Of a DNA stretch of 64,000 bases, positions 59,530 to 64,000 are shown piece by piece (positions within the stretch are counted from its first letter, which is position 1; each line of letters starts with the position of its first letter). The notes beneath the pieces were generated by a model that saw only the letters and a program-made list of their open reading frames with translations, did not search any database and was not told where the DNA came from. The stretch spans positions 124,001 to 188,000 of the forward strand of contig NZ_VZPJ01000008.1 in NCBI RefSeq assembly GCF_008801605.1, given 5' to 3'. This stretch comes from Pseudomonas brassicacearum subsp. brassicacearum. GTDB taxonomy: Bacteria > Pseudomonadota > Gammaproteobacteria > Pseudomonadales > Pseudomonadaceae. The position numbers and the translations under genes are program-made.

Positions 59530-59973
59530 TCAACGCGCCGGCGGTTGCTCGCCCAGCGGCACCACGGCCATGGTCAGGCGCGACACGCAGTTGACCTTGC
59601 CCTCGTCATTGACCAGGCGAATGTCCCAGACCTGGGTGGTGCGGCCCAGGTGGACCATCCGGGCCGTGGCGGTCACCCGTCCGCTGCGCACGCCGCGCAG
59701 ATGGTTGGCGTTGATCTCCAGGCCCACGCAATAGAACTTGCTGGCATCGACACAGAGATAGGCCGCCATGGACCCGACCGTTTCGGCCAACACCACCGAA
59801 GCACCGCCATGCAGCAGGCCGAACGGCTGGTGAGTGCGATGATCGACCACCATGCTGGCGGTCAGGGATTCGTCGTCGAACGACTCGAAACGAATGTCCA
59901 GCACTTCACTGATGGTGTTTTTACCGGCGGCGTTCAGTTGCTCGATGTTGGGGGTGGTGCGCCACAGACTCAT
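59530..59973 (-). CDS. Hotdog-fold thioesterase (PaaI/YdiI-like)
   Basis: A 147-residue thioesterase. The catalytic region THQPFGLLHGGASVVLAETVGSMAA has the HGG motif and the following Glu typical of the YdiI/MenI/EntH group, and ANHLRGVRSGRVTATAR is the second conserved stretch. It hydrolyses acyl-CoA or aryl-CoA esters. It is a single gene; no aromatic or enterobactin genes are near to define its substrate. Confidence 0.92.
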   Translation of the reverse strand: MSLWRTTPNIEQLNAAGKNTISEVLDIRFESFDDESLTASMVVDHRTHQPFGLLHGGASVVLAETVGSMAAYLCVDASKFYCVGLEINANHLRGVRSGRVTATARMVHLGRTTQVWDIRLVNDEGKVNCVSRLTMAVVPLGEQPPAR

Positions 59974-60025
59974 CGTTGCCCTTCCTGTGTGATTATTGTT
60001 TTACCCAGTCCTGCAATCGATCTGC

Positions 60026-60478
60026 TCAGGGATGCCTGATCCCTTTGAGCTTCATCGCCCCGGCCAGCGGCATGTCGCCTTCCAGCTCGGCCAGGCCGGC
60101 GGTTTGCACTTGCTCGGGGTGCTGCAGATGGCCGTGCTGCAGAAAGCCCAGCAAGCTGCCCACCAAGGGGTTATGACTGACCAGCAGCACATTGTCCTGG
60201 TCCTCGAGGCGCTCCAGGACTTTTTGCGGCCGGGTGTCCGGAGTGAGCCAGTTCACCGTGATCAGCTCAGGCTGAAAACCCAGCGCTTCGCGCACCAGTT
60301 GTGCGGTCTGTTGGGCGCGCAAGTAGGGACTTGCGTAAATGGCGGCCAGGGGCTGGCCGATCAATTGCGCGGCACTGCGCAACACTTCCTCGCGACCGTG
60401 AGCCGTCAGGGCCCGCTCCGGATCCGGACGGGCACCGTACGGCTCCGCCTCACCATGACGCAACACCCACAACTTCAT
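60026..60478 (-). CDS. sixA: Phosphohistidine phosphatase SixA
   Basis: A 150-residue histidine phosphatase. The RHG motif in MKLWVLRHGEAEPYG carries the catalytic His8, with a second His in LLVSHNPLVGSLLG. SixA dephosphorylates phosphohistidine in phosphorelay and PTS-related proteins (ArcB, NPr). It overlaps the DUF4389 gene by four bases (ATGA) and the pair precedes gpsA on the opposite side. Length fits the family. Confidence 0.93.
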   Translation of the reverse strand: MKLWVLRHGEAEPYGARPDPERALTAHGREEVLRSAAQLIGQPLAAIYASPYLRAQQTAQLVREALGFQPELITVNWLTPDTRPQKVLERLEDQDNVLLVSHNPLVGSLLGFLQHGHLQHPEQVQTAGLAELEGDMPLAGAMKLKGIRHP

Positions 60479-60822
60479 AGCTTCGGCTCCTCGTCCCGGG
60501 CGGGATGCGGGGCCGGCGCCACGGTGTGAGGTGCTTCACCTTCCGGCGTGCGCGGGGTCGGCCAGTCCGCGAACGGCCAGGGTTTCTGGTCGCTGTGAAA
60601 GGTGCCGAAACGACCGATCTGGGCCAGGAACTGGCTCAGGCTGTCGCCGAAATTCATCAGGCTGGCACTGGGTGCGCCGTAGATCAGCCGATAGATCAAC
60701 TGCACCAGCACCACGGCGCCGAGGATGAATTGCGCCACCTGCCAGACCAGCAGGTAAATCACCATCCACAGCACACGCAGCAGGATGGATTCGTATTGGG
60801 GTTGCCCTTGCGGATCGTTCAT
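60475..60822 (-). CDS. DUF4389 membrane protein
   Basis: A 115-residue protein with one long hydrophobic stretch (LLRVLWMVIYLLVWQVAQFILGAVVLVQLIYRLIYG, about residues 14-50, enough for two short helices), then a cytoplasmic tail with SLSQFLAQIGRFGTFHSDQKPWPFADWP and a proline-rich end. Matches the DUF4389 family next to sixA in pseudomonads. Function unknown. Confidence 0.88.
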   Translation of the reverse strand: MNDPQGQPQYESILLRVLWMVIYLLVWQVAQFILGAVVLVQLIYRLIYGAPSASLMNFGDSLSQFLAQIGRFGTFHSDQKPWPFADWPTPRTPEGEAPHTVAPAPHPARDEEPKL

Positions 60823-60852
60823 GGCTCGCTCCTGCTTGCGGTCAATAAAGGT

Positions 60853-61878
60853 TCAGTTGAAACCGCTGGTGGAAATGAAATCGACATCGGTCTTCGGTTC
60901 GCCACGCATCAACAGCTCGATCACCTGTTCGAGCGTGCGCCCCTCAAACAGGATCGCGTGCAACCCGGCGACCAGTGGCATGTACACCCCCGCCTCCTGG
61001 GACTTGGCCTTGAGCACCTTGAGGGTATTGACCCCTTCGGCCACTTCACCCAGGCGCGACACGGCCTCGTCGAGGCTCAAGCCTTGGCCGAGGGCAAAAC
61101 CGACCTGGTAGTTGCGGCTCTTGGGCGAGGAACAGGTGACGATCAGGTCGCCCACGCCGGCCAACCCCAGGAAGGTCATCGGATTGGCGCCCTGACTGAC
61201 GGCAAAGCGGGTCATTTCCGCCAGCGCACGGGTGATCAGCATGCTCTTGGTGTTCTCGCCCATGCCCAGCGCCACCGCCATGCCGGCGATGATGGCATAG
61301 ACGTTCTTCAACGCCCCGCCCAGCTCCACACCGAAACGGTCGGCACTGGCGTAGACCCGGAAGGTACGGCCATGCAGTGCCGCCTGGACCCGCTGGCACA
61401 GCTCCTCATCCTCACTGGCGACCACCGTAGCGGTCAGCGCATGCTCAGCGATTTCCCGCGCCAGGTTCGGCCCGGAGATCACACCGATCCGAGCCTTGGG
61501 CGCGATTTCTTCGAGAATCTCGCTCATCAGCTTGAAGGTCTTGGCTTCGATGCCCTTGGTCAGGCTCACCAACAGCTTGCCGCTCAAGCGTTCCGCGTAG
61601 GGCGCCAGCACCGAACGCAAGGCGCTGGACGGCAAGGCGACGAAGAACAGGTCGCTGCCCTCCAGGGTTGCCTGCAAGTCAGTCACCGGTTCCACTTCCG
61701 GGCGGATCTTGATGCCCTTGAGGTAACGCGGGTTCTCGCGATTGACCCGGATGGCCTCGGCCTGCTCCGGGTCACGCATCCACTGGCGCACCGGGTGACC
61801 ATTCTCGGCCAGCAGGTTAGCCACGGCGGTGCCGAAACTCCCGCCTCCCAGGACCGCAATCGGGCGCTGTTCAGTCAT
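60853..61878 (-). CDS. gpsA: Glycerol-3-phosphate dehydrogenase [NAD(P)+]
   Basis: A 341-residue cytosolic enzyme reducing dihydroxyacetone phosphate to sn-glycerol-3-phosphate for phospholipid synthesis. N-terminal nucleotide-binding GGGSFGTAVANLLAENGH, KGIEAKTFKLMSEI and the catalytic-lysine region VELGGALKNVYAIIAGMA are intact. ATG 61878 (MTEQRPIAVLGGG) is the family start; earlier in-frame Mets at 61893 and 61989 lie in AT-rich leader. The DUF4389-sixA pair follows 30 bases downstream, so all three may be one unit. Confidence 0.96.
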   Translation of the reverse strand: MTEQRPIAVLGGGSFGTAVANLLAENGHPVRQWMRDPEQAEAIRVNRENPRYLKGIKIRPEVEPVTDLQATLEGSDLFFVALPSSALRSVLAPYAERLSGKLLVSLTKGIEAKTFKLMSEILEEIAPKARIGVISGPNLAREIAEHALTATVVASEDEELCQRVQAALHGRTFRVYASADRFGVELGGALKNVYAIIAGMAVALGMGENTKSMLITRALAEMTRFAVSQGANPMTFLGLAGVGDLIVTCSSPKSRNYQVGFALGQGLSLDEAVSRLGEVAEGVNTLKVLKAKSQEAGVYMPLVAGLHAILFEGRTLEQVIELLMRGEPKTDVDFISTSGFN

Positions 61879-62077
61879 ATGCAATCCGTTCATCCATACC
61901 AAGTGGCAATGCGGGGCATTATACGGAGCGGCCAGAGCGCGACCAGCCCCGGCAACAATTACCACCAGTTGTAGGAAGCTGACCATCAATTCCTAGGAAA
62001 ATGCTGTCAACGCGAATGGAAAAGTCGTTCAGCTCGGTTAACATGCCCGCCATCCACCCTATCTCAAAGGCTGTGCC

Positions 62078-64000
62078 GTGTCCGTTGGCCCTTCCCGTCC
62101 AGGTTCGTCCCTGCTATTGGCACTGATCATCAGCCCGCCAGTGCTGGGCGACGACCTGTTCGTGGACAGCCAGCCCATGCCCCAGGTGCTGACGGCCACG
62201 CGCCTCAAGCAATCACCAGCGGCAGTGCCAGGCAGCATGACCGTGCTCGACAGCGAGTTGATCAAGGCCAGCGGCGCCCGCGATATCAGCGAACTGCTGC
62301 GCCTGGTGCCGGGCATGATGGTCGGCAACATCAGCGGCAACCAGGCTGCCGTGAACTACCATGGCACCAACGCCAGCGAAGCCCGCCGCATGCAAGTGCT
62401 GATCGACGGCCGCTCGGTATACCGCGCCGGCCTGGCCACGGTGGACTGGAGCGATATTCCGGTGGCTATGGAGGACATCGAGCGGATCGAAGTCTTCCGC
62501 GGCCCCAACACCGTCAGCTACGGCGCCAATGCGCTGATGGCGGTGGTCAATATCATCACCCGCGCCCCGGCCGACAGCCATGGCACCCGGCTGAAAATCA
62601 CCCGTGGCCAGCGTGGCATAAGCGACTGGTACGCCAGCCAGGGCAGCGGCTGGGACGGCGGCGACCTGCGGCTGTCGCTGTCCGGCCAGGAAGACGATGG
62701 CTTTGACAGCGACCGCAACGGCGCCGATTACCGCGACAGCCGCCGCCTGAACCGCTTCAACCTGTCCGTCAGCCAGACGTTGGACGAGCAGCAAAGTATC
62801 GATTGGCAATTGAGCGCCAAGGACGGGACCAATCAGCGGCCCTATACCTACCATCCGGTGTTTGCCGGGATTACCGCCGCTGGCGATAACTCCGACGTCA
62901 TCGCCAAGGACTACGCCGGCTCACTGCGCTGGAACCTGGACCTGGACCCCAACCACAGTCTTTATGTACAGGGCTCGATCCAGCACTGGGATCGCCAGCA
63001 GACCTGGCGCGCCTGCGACGCCGAGGTGTCCTTCAGCCCGCAACTGACCGACCTGTGGCAGCTCAACCCCAACTATGCCGAGAAGCTGGCACGCAATATC
63101 CCCAGCTACATCAACAGCGGCGCGCCAGCCGGCACGCCACAGGAACAAACGTTGGCCAATCAGGTGCTCGACCAGTGGCGCAACGGCGCCTCGCAAACCC
63201 TGTGCGGCGATATCGACCAAAGCGCCCGGGAATCGCGCTACGACCTGGAGATCCAGGACACCCTGAGCCTGTCCGACAGCCTGCGACTGGTCACCGGCGC
63301 CAACTATCGCTATGACCGGGCCGACTCGGAGACCTACTTCAACGGCACCCTGGACGACACCACGTGGCGCCTGTTCGGCCAGCTCGAATGGCGGGCCACC
63401 GAACATTGGTTGTTGCAGGGCGGCGCGATGTTCGAAGACACCCGCCTGACCGGCAGCTCGCTGACCCCACGGGTCGCGGTCAACTACCTGATCACCCCGC
63501 GCCACGGCCTGCGGGCGGTGTACTCCGAAGCCGTGCGCTCCCCGGACATGTTCGAGAACAACGTCAACTGGAGCTATCAGGTCACCAACCTGCAACCCGC
63601 CGCCTTCGGCCAGAACAGCGCCCGTTACTTCGTCCGGACCCGCGGCCCGGGCAACCTGGAGCAAGAGCACATGCGCTCCCGGGAACTGGGCTACAACGGT
63701 TATTTCGTGGACCTGGGGCTGGCGGTCGATGTGAAACTGTTCCATGACGAAATCACCGGCATGATCAGCGAACCGTTGCGCAACAATCAGTACATCGCCA
63801 GCAACAGCAACGAATCGCAATTCTCCGGGGCCGAAACCCAGTTCGACTGGCGCTTGACCAGCACCGACCGCCTGCGCCTGACCTATGCCTATGTCGACGC
63901 CCAGGCCAGCAACCCCCTCGACGAACAACTGACCGCCCGCAACAGCGGTTCGGCCGGCTGGCTACGGGACTGGGGCCAAGGCTGGAACAGTGCGTTGTTC
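62078..64000 (+). CDS. TonB-dependent outer-membrane receptor, 5' part (3' end outside window)
   Basis: The frame is open from a GTG at 62078 (AAAGG seven bases upstream) to the window end, 641 codons, without a stop. A signal peptide (LLLALIISPPVLGDD) is followed by the plug domain: QVLTATRLKQSPAAVPGSMTVLD, DISELLRLVPGMMV, MQVLIDGRSVYRAG, IERIEVFRGPNTVSYGANALMAVVNIITR. The barrel part has alternating aromatic and polar strands (LFGQLEWRATEHWLLQGG, AVYSEAVRSPDMFENNVNW). No classical TonB box was identified with confidence. The substrate, siderophore or cobalamin, cannot be told; plug features resemble FatA/FepA-like and vitamin B12-type receptors equally. Confidence 0.92.
   Translation, partial: MSVGPSRPGSSLLLALIISPPVLGDDLFVDSQPMPQVLTATRLKQSPAAVPGSMTVLDSELIKASGARDISELLRLVPGMMVGNISGNQAAVNYHGTNASEARRMQVLIDGRSVYRAGLATVDWSDIPVAMEDIERIEVFRGPNTVSYGANALMAVVNIITRAPADSHGTRLKITRGQRGISDWYASQGSGWDGGDLRLSLSGQEDDGFDSDRNGADYRDSRRLNRFNLSVSQTLDEQQSIDWQLSAKDGTNQRPYTYHPVFAGITAAGDNSDVIAKDYAGSLRWNLDLDPNHSLYVQGSIQHWDRQQTWRACDAEVSFSPQLTDLWQLNPNYAEKLARNIPSYINSGAPAGTPQEQTLANQVLDQWRNGASQTLCGDIDQSARESRYDLEIQDTLSLSDSLRLVTGANYRYDRADSETYFNGTLDDTTWRLFGQLEWRATEHWLLQGGAMFEDTRLTGSSLTPRVAVNYLITPRHGLRAVYSEAVRSPDMFENNVNWSYQVTNLQPAAFGQNSARYFVRTRGPGNLEQEHMRSRELGYNGYFVDLGLAVDVKLFHDEITGMISEPLRNNQYIASNSNESQFSGAETQFDWRLTSTDRLRLTYAYVDAQASNPLDEQLTARNSGSAGWLRDWGQGWNSALF

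Noticed and set aside
60505..61974. 489-codon plus-strand frame opposite gpsA and DUF4389
   Set aside because: gpsA on the other strand has all catalytic motifs; the plus frame starts inside the neighbouring gene and shows His/Gln-rich shadow composition.
62213..63928. Minus-strand frames of 213 and 335 codons opposite the receptor gene
   Set aside because: The plus strand has a complete signal peptide and TonB plug motifs; the antisense frames have no recognisable domain.

Overview
The window reads as a chromosomal segment of a Pseudomonas of the fluorescens group. Coding density and G+C are high, and gene order in several blocks (rne, murB, low-molecular-weight PTP, kdsB, lpxK, exbD, exbB, comEC, DUF2062; then ABC-2 transporter, GST, transglutaminase-like, fadE) is what I remember from P. 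aeruginosa. Intergenic gaps carry the REP-type palindromes (core TCGCGAGCAAGCTCGCTCCCAC) typical of fluorescent pseudomonads. No insertion sequence, prophage or CRISPR array was seen.

Layout: (1) 1-2.1 kb, 3' part of rne. (2) 2.4-6.7 kb, a minus-strand operon for a Tat-exported molybdenum hydroxylase (IorA/IorB type) with XdhC and a MocA-like cytidylyltransferase for its cofactor. (3) 7.0-13.9 kb, a tightly overlapping minus-strand envelope block: murB, PTP, kdsB, Trm112-like, lpxK, exbD, exbB, then comEC. (4) 14-22.9 kb, housekeeping: DUF2062, ABC exporter, GST, transglutaminase-like, fadE, LysR regulator, AlaX-type editing protein. (5) 23.3-37.9 kb, a complete-looking Tad/Flp pilus locus in two blocks. 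The secretin, TadD and DUF3613 genes lie on plus; they converge across a 0.8 kb repeat-rich gap on the minus-strand block flp2, flp1, prepilin peptidase, AAA+ ATPase, cpaB, TadG-, TadE- and TadF-like, tadZ, tadA, tadB, tadC. An AraC-type regulator with a degenerate receiver domain is divergent from the pilins.

(6) 37.9-44.1 kb is the most unusual part: a visibly AT-richer small cluster ending beside tRNA genes. It holds an Lrp/AsnC regulator, a YczE/YitT-like membrane protein, an AmrS-like radical SAM protein with a C-terminal extension, a Cys/Met-type PLP lyase/synthase, a fold-type-I aminotransferase and a LysE-family exporter. Two inverted repeats with the same 20-bp centre-to-centre spacing lie in the two promoter regions, as expected for an Lrp-family regulator. 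I infer a pathway making or modifying and exporting an unusual amino acid; the product is unknown.

(7) 44.3-44.8 kb, a Glu-Gly-Glu-Gly tRNA operon with a recognisable sigma70 promoter and terminator. (8) 45-62 kb, mixed core genes: MCP, MocR regulator, SDR, CurA-like reductase, pyrF, an OmpR-type two-component pair, a six-EF-hand protein, AI-2E transporter, DUF4892, two coupled hydrolases, thioesterase, sixA, DUF4389, gpsA. (9) 62.1-64 kb, the start of a TonB-dependent receptor cut by the window edge.

Many genes overlap by 1 or 4 bases (TGATG or ATGA), indicating translational coupling in the iorA-xdhC, murB-exbB, tad, radical SAM-lyase, hydrolase and sixA/DUF4389 groups. Start codons were chosen by ribosome-binding site, overlap and family length; doubtful ones are flagged.
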